Origin: an uncultured Bacteroidales bacterium
GTDB lineage: Bacteria > Bacteroidota > Bacteroidia > Bacteroidales > UBA932
NCBI GenBank assembly: GCA_905235445.1
Contig: CAJOLJ010000047.1
Location: forward strand, 1-44,308
DNA length: 44,308 nt
Direction: 5' to 3'
The notes beneath the pieces are model-generated. The model ran no database searches. It was given only the letters and a program-made list of their open reading frames with translations, and had not been told where the DNA came from. Every line of letters starts with the position of its first letter. Position 1 is the stretch's first letter. The translations under genes were made by a program, and so were the position numbers. Of this stretch, positions 17,208 through 25,480 are shown one piece after another.

Positions 17208-18167
17208 ATGAAAGAAGATCCGCTAGAGAGAATAGCCCGGGAAGAGAAGCAGAAGGGCAACAAGAACCTGAAGACCGCCATCATAGTGCTGGCAATACTT
17301 TGCGTCGCACTGGCTGGTGTGCTCGGTTACATGAAATACAAGGAGGCCCAGATTGCCAAGAGCCTCAATGTCGAGAACGCCAGCAAGGAATCCTTCTATA
17401 AACTCGTGGAACAGCTGAACGTAGAGAAAGAGGACCTCATCCACCAGATGGAGGACCTGCAGGCCGATTATGCGAACCTGTCCTCCGACTACGACAAGAT
17501 AAACTCCCAGCTGGACACTTCCAGGGCCGAGATAGCCCAGCTCATCGAGCGCATGAAGTCCACCCAGGCCACCGACAGGGCGAAAATCCGCCAGTACGAG
17601 AAGGAACTCGGGACCCTGCGTACCATAATGAGGGGCTACATCACACAGATAGACTCCCTCAACACCCTTAACCACAAGCTCACCGCAGAGGCAGCTTCCG
17701 CCCGCAAGGAGGCAGCACAGCGCAAGAAGGAGAACGAGGAACTCACCCAGCAGGTCCAGGGCCTCAGCGAGCAGGTCGCCGCCGGTTCCGTCATCAAGGC
17801 ACGCGGCCTGAACACCATCGCCATGAACAAGAGCGGCAAGGCCACCGACAAGAGCAAGAACGCCTTCCGTCTCGTGACCACCCTGAGCCTCCTCGAGAAC
17901 GACCTCGCACCCAAGGGTCCCCTCACCATTTACATCAGGGTCAAGGACCCGGACGGCATAATCGTGACCAACTCCGTGCAGACCTTCTTCAAGCTCAACG
18001 GCGAGCAGGTCGTGGCATCCGCATCCAGGGAAGTTGACTATGAGGGAAAAGAGGTTGACCTGACGATCTACCTCAACGACGTTCCCGAGTTCTTCAAGGG
18101 AATCTACACCGTCGAGGCCTATTCAGACCAGGGAATCCTCGGGAAGTGTGACCTGCTTCTGCGCTAG
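17208..18167 (+). CDS. Membrane-anchored coiled-coil protein, unknown function
   Basis: A 319-residue protein. It has a charged cytoplasmic start (residues 1-21), one membrane helix at about 23-43 (TAIIVLAILCVALAGVLGYM), and a long coiled coil at about 60-205, rich in Glu, Lys, Gln and Leu heptads (EKDLIHQ-like register, RAEIAQLIERMKS, RKKENEELTQQVQGL). A compact beta-rich domain ends it (LTIYIRVKDPDGIIV, VDLTIYLNDVPEFFKGIYTV). The orientation, with the coil in the periplasm, is inferred from the positive N-terminus. Similar proteins are annotated only as hypothetical in Bacteroidales. HemW follows after 12 bases, so the two are co-transcribed. Confidence 0.75.
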   Translation: MKEDPLERIAREEKQKGNKNLKTAIIVLAILCVALAGVLGYMKYKEAQIAKSLNVENASKESFYKLVEQLNVEKEDLIHQMEDLQADYANLSSDYDKINSQLDTSRAEIAQLIERMKSTQATDRAKIRQYEKELGTLRTIMRGYITQIDSLNTLNHKLTAEAASARKEAAQRKKENEELTQQVQGLSEQVAAGSVIKARGLNTIAMNKSGKATDKSKNAFRLVTTLSLLENDLAPKGPLTIYIRVKDPDGIIVTNSVQTFFKLNGEQVVASASREVDYEGKEVDLTIYLNDVPEFFKGIYTVEAYSDQGILGKCDLLLR

Positions 18168-18179
18168 GTCCCAAGGCAA

Positions 18180-19319
18180 ATGGTCTACGTCCATGTCCCC
18201 TTCTGCCTGGGCAAGTGCATCTACTGCGCTTTCTATTCGATGACCCCAGGAAAGGGAATGCAGCGTAGCTCCGCCCTCTGTAAAGAGGACCTCTTCGAGG
18301 CATATACCGAAAGGGTATGCCAGGAAATGGAGGACAGGAAGGATGAAATCCTTTCATCTGTCGGAGAGGACGGCCAGTACAATACTCTATATATAGGTGG
18401 CGGCACCCCTTCGGTGCTGCCATCCTCTTTTTTCAAAGAGGTCTCCTCGACCCTTCTGTCAATAATCCCCACCCCGCCCTCCGAGTTCACTGTGGAAGTG
18501 AACCCGGAAGACATCGCTCTCCGTGGAGAGAAGTATGTCACTGAACTCCTTGGGTGCGGAGTAAACCGCATAAGCATGGGAGTGCAGTCCCTCGATGACG
18601 ATATCCTCAAGTGGATGCACCGCCGCCATGACAGCGCCACCGTCCTCAGGGCTGTCTCCATCCTCCGCAGCTGCGGGATCGGGAACCTGAGCCTCGACCT
18701 CATTTTCGGAGTCCCCGGGATGGGAATGGAAAAGTGGGAGGACACTCTTGAAAGGACCCTGGACCTCCATCCAGAGCACCTCTCCGCCTATCAGCTCTCC
18801 TTTGACGATGGCAGTGCCCTCGGGAAGTTGCTTGCCCTGGGGAAAGTCTCCCAGGAAAGCGACGAAGTGTGCTGCGAGCAGTACGGGCTTCTTTGCAGGA
18901 AGATGAGAGAAAGAGGTTATCTTCACTACGAAGTTTCCAACTTCTGCCTTGAAGGCATGCACTCAAGGCACAACTCGGCCTACTGGGAAAGAGTTCCCTA
19001 CGTGGGTGTGGGGAGCATGGCCCATTCATTCTATAGGACATCCGATGGCAAGGAAGTCAGATATTCCAACTCCGGAGCCTTGATGGACCGGGAAATCTCC
19101 TCGGAAACCCTCACTCAGGAGGATGCCCGACTGGAAGAGCTGATGCTCTCGCTGAGAACTTCCAAAGGCCTTCCCGGAAAGAGACTTTACGAACTCTGCG
19201 ACAAGGACAAGGTGGACGGACTCCTGAGCGAAGGGTCCCTTTCCGTGCAGGGGAACAATCTCCGAATCCCCGAGAAGAAGTTTTTCGTATCGGACTCAAT
19301 CATATGTGAACTTGCCTAA
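18180..19319 (+). CDS. hemW: Radical SAM heme chaperone HemW
   Basis: A 379-residue member of the HemN-like radical SAM group. The 4Fe-4S cluster ligands are Cys9, Cys13 and Cys16 in VPFCLGKCIYCAFYS. Further family motifs are LYIGGGTPSVLP, EFTVEVNPED, NRISMGVQSLDD, DLIFGVPGMG and SAYQLSFDDG. The C-terminal HemW domain includes YEVSNFCLEGMHSRHNSAYW. HemW delivers heme to respiratory proteins and lacks coproporphyrinogen oxidase activity. The extra cysteine-tyrosine arrangement of true HemN is not evident, so HemW is preferred. The ATG at 18180 begins right at the domain and follows the coiled-coil gene by 12 bases. Confidence 0.92.
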   Translation: MVYVHVPFCLGKCIYCAFYSMTPGKGMQRSSALCKEDLFEAYTERVCQEMEDRKDEILSSVGEDGQYNTLYIGGGTPSVLPSSFFKEVSSTLLSIIPTPPSEFTVEVNPEDIALRGEKYVTELLGCGVNRISMGVQSLDDDILKWMHRRHDSATVLRAVSILRSCGIGNLSLDLIFGVPGMGMEKWEDTLERTLDLHPEHLSAYQLSFDDGSALGKLLALGKVSQESDEVCCEQYGLLCRKMRERGYLHYEVSNFCLEGMHSRHNSAYWERVPYVGVGSMAHSFYRTSDGKEVRYSNSGALMDREISSETLTQEDARLEELMLSLRTSKGLPGKRLYELCDKDKVDGLLSEGSLSVQGNNLRIPEKKFFVSDSIICELA

Positions 19320-19395
19320 GAAAGGTCTCATCCTTGTATTTGGCGGGCAAGGGAGGGAAATTTCGGGAAAAATGACAAATTGTTCATCCCTCCCT

Positions 19396-19426
19396 CTTGC
19401 TTTTTAAGCAAAAGGTCGTATCTTTG
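19396..19426 (+). promoter_or_regulatory. Promoter of tRNA-Val
   Basis: CTTG (19396-19399), a 19-base spacer and TATCTTTG (19419-19426) give one of the best matches to the Bacteroidetes consensus in the window. The spacer begins with an inverted repeat (TTGCTT-TTT-AAGCAA). The tRNA starts at 19442, about nine bases after the predicted start site. Confidence 0.65.
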
Positions 19427-19441
19427 CAGTCCATTTCCTTT

Positions 19442-19516
19442 GAGGGCTTAGCTCAGTTGGTTTAGAGCGCTTGCTTGACAGGCAAGAGGTCGGCAGTTCA
19501 AATCTGCCAGTCCTCA
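19442..19516 (+). tRNA. tRNA-Val (anticodon GAC)
   Basis: A full cloverleaf can be drawn. The acceptor arms are GAGGGCT and AGTCCTC, the D arm GCTC/GAGC, the anticodon stem CTTGC/GCAAG with loop TTGACAG (anticodon GAC), and the T arm GGCAG/CTGCC with loop TTCAAAT. The CCA end is not encoded. It has its own promoter and terminator. Confidence 0.95.
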
Positions 19517-19528
19517 CAAAGACAAGTC

Positions 19529-19559
19529 GATCTTCCTGCGGGAAGGTCTTTTTGTTTTT
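19529..19559 (+). terminator. Terminator of tRNA-Val
   Basis: GATCTTCC and GGAAGGTC pair over eight positions (one G-T) around the loop TGCG. TTTTTGTTTTT follows. It lies 12 bases after the tRNA. Confidence 0.85.
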
Positions 19560-19950
19560 ATGGCCCTGCCTGAAAGAATGGTTCCTGATCCATATCCATC
19601 CATGGCGGCCACAGCTTCAATGATTGGACAAAACAATCCCCGCCGGATTCCTCTGGCGGGGACGCTCTTTCAAGGAAAGGAGGCATTGCCCAATGATCCT
19701 TTTGCGACCGGTTGTATAAGGAAGTGGTTGGTGCACCAAAAGTGTAGTGCATGCAGTCTAAAGGGTCGTATACATAATAGTACGTTGGCAATAGAAGTAC
19801 TCTCACGAGGGACCACCGGTGCGGCCTTCCCTTGCCGCATGTCGGGAACAAAGCCCCATTTTCATGCGGAATGACCGGGGACGAACCCCGAACGGAAAAA
19901 ATATCGGAAACACCCCTTGCCCGAAGGGAGTATATCAACTGAAGATTGGT
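19560..19950. other. Non-coding stretch behind tRNA-Val with several palindromes
   Basis: No open frame here resembles a protein; the longest ones on both strands have uneven composition and no domain. Palindromic elements are seen: CCCCGCC/GGCGGGG at 19639-19662 (a possible minus-strand terminator, with ATTGTTTTGT after it on that strand), TGGTGCACCA near 19731, and a set of competing arms at 19820-19869 (TGCGGC, GCCGCA/CCGCATG and CATGCGG). No copy of the tRNA 3' end is present, so there is no sign of an integrated element. Confidence 0.4.
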
Positions 19951-19952
19951 AG

Positions 19953-20105
19953 AAAAAAAACAAAAAGAACCCTTGCGGGCAAAGCATCCAGCTTTGGCAA
20001 TCAGGCTGCTCCCCTCTGTGGAGGGCCTTCGAAGTAGGCGGCGGCACTCCTTTCATCCGGTCCACAAAACCTTTGGCCGGGCATGCCCGTGGGGCAAGGC
20101 CGCAT
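19953..20105 (-). ncRNA. Candidate small non-coding RNA, family not recognised
   Basis: On the minus strand a consensus promoter (20142-20111) is followed by about 150 bases and then a U-rich end (TTCTTTTTG plus eight T, ending at 19953). Local helices are GGGC-AU-GCCC, CCCUC-CACA-GAGGG, CAAAGC-UGGAU-GCUUUG, and CCC-GCAA-GGG just before the U-run. The 5' CCUUGC (20099-20094) can also pair with GCAAGG near the 3' end (19976-19971), closing the whole molecule. No reading frame in it looks coding. The AGCAGCC segment recalls SRP RNA, but the rest of helix 8 is missing. 6S-like RNA is another possibility. Confidence 0.4.
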
Positions 20106-20110
20106 TGGAA

Positions 20111-20142
20111 CAAAGTTAGGCACTGATTTTTGGAAAAGCAAT
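20111..20142 (-). promoter_or_regulatory. Promoter of the candidate small RNA
   Basis: Read on the minus strand, ATTG (20142-20139), a 20-base spacer and TAACTTTG (20118-20111) fit the Bacteroidetes consensus. No protein gene lies downstream on that strand for 800 bases. Confidence 0.5.
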
Positions 20143-20305
20143 AGTTGAAAGGCTCCCTCGTACGTTTTTTCCTCGGAAGAACGGATAGTCTCATTGAAAA
20201 AGGCGGTCCGCCAGTAATCACAAACTGCGAGGAATACATCTACTTTCCCCAAGCCACCCCTCATCCTTTAATCTTCACAATTGCAGAAGATTCATTGAAT
20301 TTCCT

Positions 20306-20313
20306 TAATTTTG
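20306..20313 (+). promoter_or_regulatory. Probable promoter of the AGCS symporter gene (-7 box)
   Basis: TAATTTTG matches TAnnTTTG. ATTG at 20280-20283 stands 22 bases upstream as a possible -33 box. It overlaps a TTG that could extend the symporter frame, which argues for the downstream ATG. Confidence 0.45.
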
Positions 20314-20379
20314 AAGCCGACCTGCCCTAGTGGGTTCCCCAACCCTGTAGGCCTACGCATATTCGGGGACTTAACAAAG

Positions 20380-21795
20380 ATGCTTCATATGTCTGGACTC
20401 ATTTCTTCCGTAAGCGATTTCCTGTGGACTTACATCCTTATCGCAGTACTGATCTGCTGCGGCCTATATTTCACCATCCGCACAAAATTCGTCCAGTTCT
20501 CGATGTTCGGGGAGATGTTCCGCCTGCTGAAGGACTCGGCGGGGGACTCCGTGACAAAAAAAGATCCTTCGTCCAAGAAGCGCATTTCCTCCTTCCAGGC
20601 TTTTGCGGTATCCCTTGCCACGAGGGTCGGATGCGGGAACCTTGCGGGTGTGGCCACTGCAATCGCCATCGGAGGACCGGGGGCCGTATTCTGGATGTGG
20701 ATCACAGCCCTCGTGGGATCTGCCACCTCCTTCGTCGAATCCACCCTGGCCCAGCTTTTCAAGAAGCCCAATGACGGGGCCAACATCGGGGGACCCGCAT
20801 ACTACATACGCAAAGGACTGCACAGCAAGTGGATGTCCTACCTTTTCGCAATTCTTCTCATCCTCGCTTTCGGCATCACCCAGACTTCCATCCAGAGCAA
20901 TACAATTGCGGGAGCGATGAATGAAGCTTTCGGACTGAGTCCCGTCCTTGTCGGAGCAATCCTATCTGTAAGTGCACTCCTCATCATATTCGGCGGAATC
21001 CAACGGATCGCTATCCTCAGCTCCGTCATGGTACCCATCATGGCCTTCGGATACCTCGGCCTCGCCCTTGTCGTAGTGTTCAAGAACGTAGGACTTGTCC
21101 CGAATGTGTTCAACATGATAATCAAGGATGCCTTCGGTGCAAGGCAGGCCGTGGGAGGAGGACTGGGGGCCACGATCCTGTACGGGGTGAAGAGGGGACT
21201 TTTCAGCAATGAGGCTGGGGAAGGTTCCGTCCCCAACGTAGCGGCCACGGCAAATGTCTCCCATCCCGTCAAGCAGGGACTGGTCCAGGCCCTTGGCGTG
21301 CTGGTGGACACCATCCTCGTGTGCAGCTGCACAGCTTTCATCATCCTCATAAGCGGGCTTTACGATACCGGCGCCAACGGGATAGCCCTGACCCAGAATG
21401 CCCTGGAAAGCGAAATCGGGCGCTCCGGCCCCATCTTTATCGCCATCGCAATCCTCCTGTTCTCCTTCTCCACCATCATCGGCAACTATTACTACGGGGA
21501 GTCCAACATTCGTTTCATGACTTCCAACAAGACGGTGCTGAACATCTACAGGATCCTCTCCGCGGGGGTGAGCGTCTTCGTCGGAGCCATGATGAGCCTG
21601 GAAATGGTCTGGAATATCGGAGACCTCTTCATGGCTCTGATCACCATGTGCAACCTCGCCGCGATATTGCTTCTGGGCAAATACGCATTCAAGCTCCTCG
21701 ACAACTACCGCTCCCAGAAGAGAAAAGGCATCAAGGAACCCGTCTTCAGGAAGGGAGACCTCGGCGAGGACCTTGACCTGGATGCTTGGGACTGA
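20380..21795 (+). CDS. Sodium:alanine symporter family (AGCS) transporter
   Basis: A 471-residue inner-membrane secondary transporter, expected to import alanine or glycine with sodium. About 11 hydrophobic helices are seen, beginning with FLWTYILIAVLICCGLYFTI. Family motifs include SFQAFAVSLATRVGCGNLAG, GPGAVFWMWITALVGSATSF, ESTLAQLFK, GGPAYYIRKGL, KRGLFSNEAGEGSVPN and ALTQNALESEIG. The ATG at 20380 is chosen because a longer frame from the TTG at 20311 would run into the promoter; the ATG at 20389 is an alternative. The C-terminal tail is hydrophilic. The GH43 gene follows after 82 bases, without a clear terminator between. Confidence 0.93.
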   Translation: MLHMSGLISSVSDFLWTYILIAVLICCGLYFTIRTKFVQFSMFGEMFRLLKDSAGDSVTKKDPSSKKRISSFQAFAVSLATRVGCGNLAGVATAIAIGGPGAVFWMWITALVGSATSFVESTLAQLFKKPNDGANIGGPAYYIRKGLHSKWMSYLFAILLILAFGITQTSIQSNTIAGAMNEAFGLSPVLVGAILSVSALLIIFGGIQRIAILSSVMVPIMAFGYLGLALVVVFKNVGLVPNVFNMIIKDAFGARQAVGGGLGATILYGVKRGLFSNEAGEGSVPNVAATANVSHPVKQGLVQALGVLVDTILVCSCTAFIILISGLYDTGANGIALTQNALESEIGRSGPIFIAIAILLFSFSTIIGNYYYGESNIRFMTSNKTVLNIYRILSAGVSVFVGAMMSLEMVWNIGDLFMALITMCNLAAILLLGKYAFKLLDNYRSQKRKGIKEPVFRKGDLGEDLDLDAWD

Positions 21796-21877
21796 GCCCT
21801 CTCTTTCAAGACCCTCCACCTCCCCCCTGCCATCAGAAATGACCATCCATAGACATTCAAAACCAATATACCAAACC

Positions 21878-23503
21878 ATGCATTCAAGACTTCCCGCACT
21901 GTGGCGCAGCACACTTCTGTGTGCCTGCCTTCTCGTATTCCCTGCCATGGCAACGCTTGCCCAGAACCCATATCTTCCCCTGTGGGAGTTCATCCCGGAC
22001 GGGGAACCTTACGTTTTCGAGGACCCGGACTGCCCCGGACAGTACAGGTTATACATCTATGGTTCCCATGATTCGCTGCTGAGCGAGTACTGCGGACGGG
22101 AGCAGGTCGTCTGGTCCGCCCCAATGGACAACCTCAGGGAATGGAGATATGACGGAGTCATCTTCAAGTCGGTACTTGACCGTGACGGGAATCCCATCCA
22201 CAGGGACGGGAGAGGGGATGTGCTGTATGCCCCGGACGTGGCCATGAAGACAGGGCCGGACGGCAAGAAGACATATTACCTCTATCCCAACAACCAAGGT
22301 GGCGGCAGAAACGGCATGGTAGCCAAAAGTGACCGTCCCGACGGGCCTTTCACGGTGTGCAACTGGTCCAAGGACAATCCTGTCCTCACTGACGGGGTAC
22401 TCAGGTTCGACCCTGCGGTATTCGTGGACGACGACGGGAAGGTTTACGGTTACTGGGGGTTCGAGAGGTCATATGGGGCCGAACTGGACCCCGAGACGAT
22501 GGCTACCGTAAAACCCGGGACAAAAGTGGTCGAGGACATGATTCCCGGACGCTACCAGGAAGGCGAGGAACGTTTCTTCGAGGCTTCCTCGATAAGGAAG
22601 ATAGAGAACAAGTACGTCTTCATCTTCAGCAGGTGGACTGCCGAAGGGGAATTCGGCCTTCCCTCCGTGAACTACACCCTGGCCTATTGCTACTCGGACC
22701 ATCCGCTGGGTCCATGGAAGTACGGCGGGACCATCATTGACGCGAGGGGCCGGCAAAAGGAACCGGACGGCACCACCATATGCACCGCGAATCCTTTCGG
22801 CAACACCCACGGCAGCATAGTCCAGGCAGGCGGCAAATGGTGGGTGTTCTATCACCGCCAGACGGGAACGGACGAGTATTCCCGCCAGGCCATGGTCTCC
22901 GAAATCAAGGTCTCCGTGGACAAGGCCCCGGGCGGGAAGGTCACCGTAAGCGAGGGTGAGTTCAACTCCGAAGGGTTCAGCACCGAGGGTCTCAATCCCC
23001 TTGCAAGGATCCCGGCCGGCGTGGCTTGCTACCTGACCAACCCCACCCCCGCCACACAGAACTATCCCCACTTCGCATTCTCCGGGTCCTATATCGAACC
23101 GACCAGGTTCGACCCCGACTCTTTCCAGGGGCCCTTCAACCAGAAGGAGCCATTCTGCCCCGTGGTGAACAACACGGACGGCTCAGTAGTGGGGTACAAG
23201 TACATAAACTTCGACCCGCTCAGGAAGGCATCCTCACTGAGGCTCTCCATGCATCTTCTCCGGGAGGGAACTCCCGGAACCATCACTGTCATGGTCGGGT
23301 CTCCCTACTTCGACAGGGGAGGAAAGAAGATAGGGGAACTCACTCTTGACGGAAAGGAAGGCTCCGGGGTCGAGGAAGTCGTCATCCCGATAAGCGGGAC
23401 AGCGAAAATGAAAGGGAAACAGCCCCTGTTCTTCGTATTCTCCTCCCCCGAGAAGGGCAAGTCCCTTTGCAGGATGTATGATTTCATGTTCGTGAAAAGG
23501 TAG
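21878..23503 (+). CDS. Secreted glycoside hydrolase family 43 protein
   Basis: A 541-residue exported protein with a signal peptide (ALWRSTLLCACLLVFPAMATLAQ). Residues about 35-350 form a GH43 five-bladed propeller. The probable catalytic base is Asp49 in PYVFEDPD, the pKa modulator Asp120 in YAPDVAMK, and the acid Glu235 in FFEASSIRK. Late propeller motifs include GNTHGSIVQAGGKWWVFYHR. The remaining 190 residues form a beta-rich ancillary domain. GH43 members act on arabinan, xylan or related side chains; the exact substrate cannot be read. The ATG at 21878 starts the signal peptide. The frame is open upstream into the symporter gene, which is not the likely start. No SusC/D pair is adjacent, so this is not part of an obvious PUL. 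Confidence 0.88.
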   Translation: MHSRLPALWRSTLLCACLLVFPAMATLAQNPYLPLWEFIPDGEPYVFEDPDCPGQYRLYIYGSHDSLLSEYCGREQVVWSAPMDNLREWRYDGVIFKSVLDRDGNPIHRDGRGDVLYAPDVAMKTGPDGKKTYYLYPNNQGGGRNGMVAKSDRPDGPFTVCNWSKDNPVLTDGVLRFDPAVFVDDDGKVYGYWGFERSYGAELDPETMATVKPGTKVVEDMIPGRYQEGEERFFEASSIRKIENKYVFIFSRWTAEGEFGLPSVNYTLAYCYSDHPLGPWKYGGTIIDARGRQKEPDGTTICTANPFGNTHGSIVQAGGKWWVFYHRQTGTDEYSRQAMVSEIKVSVDKAPGGKVTVSEGEFNSEGFSTEGLNPLARIPAGVACYLTNPTPATQNYPHFAFSGSYIEPTRFDPDSFQGPFNQKEPFCPVVNNTDGSVVGYKYINFDPLRKASSLRLSMHLLREGTPGTITVMVGSPYFDRGGKKIGELTLDGKEGSGVEEVVIPISGTAKMKGKQPLFFVFSSPEKGKSLCRMYDFMFVKR

Positions 23504-23562
23504 CCTCAGCCCTTCCGGGCGGATTTCCGGACAGTATCGCCTGAACACTTTACAGAAACGAC

Positions 23563-25239
23563 ATGGCAACAAAATCCCTCGGCGCCCTGATTGGAAAGGT
23601 CTGGACGGGACTTCTTGATTCAATAAAGAAATTCCCCGTTGAAACTGCCCTCGGCCTTACTTATTTCATACTGTTCATCCTGACGGATGCGATAGATGAG
23701 CATTTCCCCGAAGTGGACCCCACATACATACTTATGTGGCTCCTCCCCAATATGCTCCTTACTTTCAGCCTGGGCAGGATAGCCAAATGGAAGCCGTCCC
23801 TCAGATGGGTCCACATCCTTTCCTACTTCCTATGGATCCCCCTTGCGGCATTCCTGTCCAAGGACCTGACATGGGTGATGGGGATATCCTACATCCTGAC
23901 GGGGGTGCTGTTCCTCATGGGGGACCGTCCACTCCCTGAGGGGAGCCTTGCACGGAACATAATCCACACCGTCCTCCGTACGGCCCTGGGCCTTATCCTG
24001 GGTGGGGTCCTCTCGATTCTCATACTGGCCATCGTGGGAAGCGTCAGCTTCCTGTTTTCCCTGGATCTCGGTGACGGATTCTTCGTATATCCGACCGCCT
24101 TCGTCATGATGGTGGTGACCCCGCTTCTTTGCTTCTGGGCCATCACCGGGAAAGATGCCCCCCAGACAGAAGGGAAAAGGGACACCTTCATCAGGGTGCT
24201 CGTTGACTACATCCTGTCCCCCGCCATCATCCTGTACACGGTGATACTTTATGCATACTGCATCCGGATCCTCGTTAGATGGACCCTCCCCGACGGAGGG
24301 GTCGGGTACATGGTGACTACATTCATCCTGCTGTCGCTTGGAACGATACTTCTGAGGGAACTTCTTGAAAAGAGGCACTTCGACTGGTTTTTCGACAACT
24401 TCACAATCATATCGGCAGGCCCGCTCATCCTCCTGTGGACGGGCACCATCCGCCGTATCGGCGATTACGGGCTCACCCCGAGCAGGTTCTATCTGCTGGT
24501 GCTTGCAGCCCTGATGACCTTATTTGTGGGCATGCTCCTCCTGAGGTGGAGGGAATACAAGTTCCAGATGATGGGAGTGTTGGTGTGCCTTTGCTGCATC
24601 CTGTTCACTTTCATCCCGGGAATCAGTGCCGAGGACCTGAGTTCGCTTAACCAGCGCTCCCGCCTTCGCAGCTCCGGGGAGGTGATTTCACAAAGCGAAA
24701 TCCTTTCCATGGGGGCGGAACAGAGGCAACGGATCCTTGAGGAGGACGGGCAGCTTCGACGGGCGGTGCACCGGGCCAAGGGGGCATACGCCTACCTCCA
24801 AATGAAATCCCGGGGGAACCATTCCCTCCTTGAGCAGTATTCCTTCGTTCCATCCCTCGACCTCTTCGATGAGATGGCTTCCCCTTCTTCCCCCTCGGTC
24901 CATTACTCCATCACCATGGAAGGTGACATAAACCTCGGGCAGTACACGGTCCTTGCAGGGAGCGACACATACCGGGTTGTAAACAATTCCGGGCAGTGCA
25001 TCATCAAGGGACAGGGGGAAAGGGGTAAAAAGGAGGTTCTGCTTGAGTGCAATGTCAAGCAAAGACTTCTCGAAGCCCCTTCCCTTGAGAGTGGGAAATA
25101 CAACAGCGAGGAACTGCTCGTGTACAGGAACGGTAAATACCTGGCTATCCTGAAGGAACTGAGTGTGAATGTGGACAGCGACGGGAAGATCAGTTTCCGG
25201 TTGTCGCCGGAGGATGTCCTGCTTCTGATGAAGCCGTAG
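23563..25239 (+). CDS. DUF4153 family membrane protein
   Basis: A 558-residue protein with about 11 membrane helices in the first 370 residues (for example TYFILFILTDAI, ILGGVLSILILAIVGSVSF, LILLWTGTIRRIGDYGLTPSRFY split by a polar motif). The IGDYGLTP motif and the long first half match DUF4153, a family of unknown function frequent in Bacteroidales. The last 180 residues are soluble, with beta strands (INLGQYTVLAGSDTYRVV, GKISFRLSPEDVL). The gene starts 59 bases after the GH43 stop. Two palindromes (25270-25303 and 25356-25390) follow its stop. Confidence 0.82.
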   Translation: MATKSLGALIGKVWTGLLDSIKKFPVETALGLTYFILFILTDAIDEHFPEVDPTYILMWLLPNMLLTFSLGRIAKWKPSLRWVHILSYFLWIPLAAFLSKDLTWVMGISYILTGVLFLMGDRPLPEGSLARNIIHTVLRTALGLILGGVLSILILAIVGSVSFLFSLDLGDGFFVYPTAFVMMVVTPLLCFWAITGKDAPQTEGKRDTFIRVLVDYILSPAIILYTVILYAYCIRILVRWTLPDGGVGYMVTTFILLSLGTILLRELLEKRHFDWFFDNFTIISAGPLILLWTGTIRRIGDYGLTPSRFYLLVLAALMTLFVGMLLLRWREYKFQMMGVLVCLCCILFTFIPGISAEDLSSLNQRSRLRSSGEVISQSEILSMGAEQRQRILEEDGQLRRAVHRAKGAYAYLQMKSRGNHSLLEQYSFVPSLDLFDEMASPSSPSVHYSITMEGDINLGQYTVLAGSDTYRVVNNSGQCIIKGQGERGKKEVLLECNVKQRLLEAPSLESGKYNSEELLVYRNGKYLAILKELSVNVDSDGKISFRLSPEDVLLLMKP

Positions 25240-25269
25240 GATGGGGCTTTTTTACCTTTATTTCAGGCA

Positions 25270-25303
25270 AAAACGCTCCCAAAAGTCACTTAAGAAGCGT
25301 TTT
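25270..25303 (+). terminator. Possible terminator of the DUF4153 gene
   Basis: AAAACGCT and AGCGTTTT are perfect eight-base arms around an 18-base loop, 30 bases after the stop codon. The T-run overlaps the second arm, so termination strength is uncertain. Confidence 0.45.
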
Positions 25304-25313
25304 CTAAGTATAT

Positions 25314-25330
25314 TTACCTATAGGAGGTAA
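25314..25330. promoter_or_regulatory. Inverted repeat TTACCT-N5-AGGTAA
   Basis: A perfect six-base inverted repeat with a five-base spacer, 12 bases upstream of the -7 box TACTTTTG (25343-25350). Its size and place suit a dimeric repressor or activator site. No regulator can be assigned. Confidence 0.4.
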
Positions 25331-25342
25331 CAAAAAAAAGGA

Positions 25343-25390
25343 TACTTTTGCTTTCGGAGGATGAGGTGAATTCACCTAGTGCCATCCTCC
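25343..25390 (+). promoter_or_regulatory. Orphan promoter followed by a strong stem-loop
   Basis: TACTTTTG at 25343-25350 is an exact -7 box with no protein gene downstream on the plus strand. The predicted transcript opens with GGAGGATG (25356-25363) and CATCCTCC (25383-25390), enclosing a palindrome AGGTGAA/TTCACCT (25364-25377). It could run to the hairpin at 25437-25464, giving a small RNA of about 110 bases. Confidence 0.4.
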
Positions 25391-25421
25391 CACAGACAAG
25401 GGTATCCTACAACTTCCCTAT

Positions 25422-25464
25422 AAAAAACAGAATTCTCCCCGTTGACTTCCTCCCGTCGACGGGG
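25422..25464 (-). terminator. Terminator of the LytS/LytT operon
   Basis: Arms CCCCGTTGAC (25437-25446) and GTCGACGGGG (25455-25464) pair over ten positions. On the minus strand AGAATTCTG and six T follow. It lies 16 bases past the response-regulator stop. The plus strand has the same hairpin with a weaker T-tract, so it may act both ways. Confidence 0.65.
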
Positions 25465-25480
25465 ATTGTTCGCTTTCACC

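Noticed and set aside
19820..20110. tmRNA or RNase P RNA in the geneless region
   Set aside because: Neither strand has the conserved cores of these RNAs or a tag-peptide frame.
19558..20264. Small open frames on both strands in the gap behind tRNA-Val
   Set aside because: Composition is irregular, no family resemblance is seen, and the region is better explained by palindromes and a small RNA.
19442..20380. Possible integrated element using tRNA-Val as attachment site
   Set aside because: No repeat of the tRNA 3' end, no integrase and no mobility gene is found within the window.
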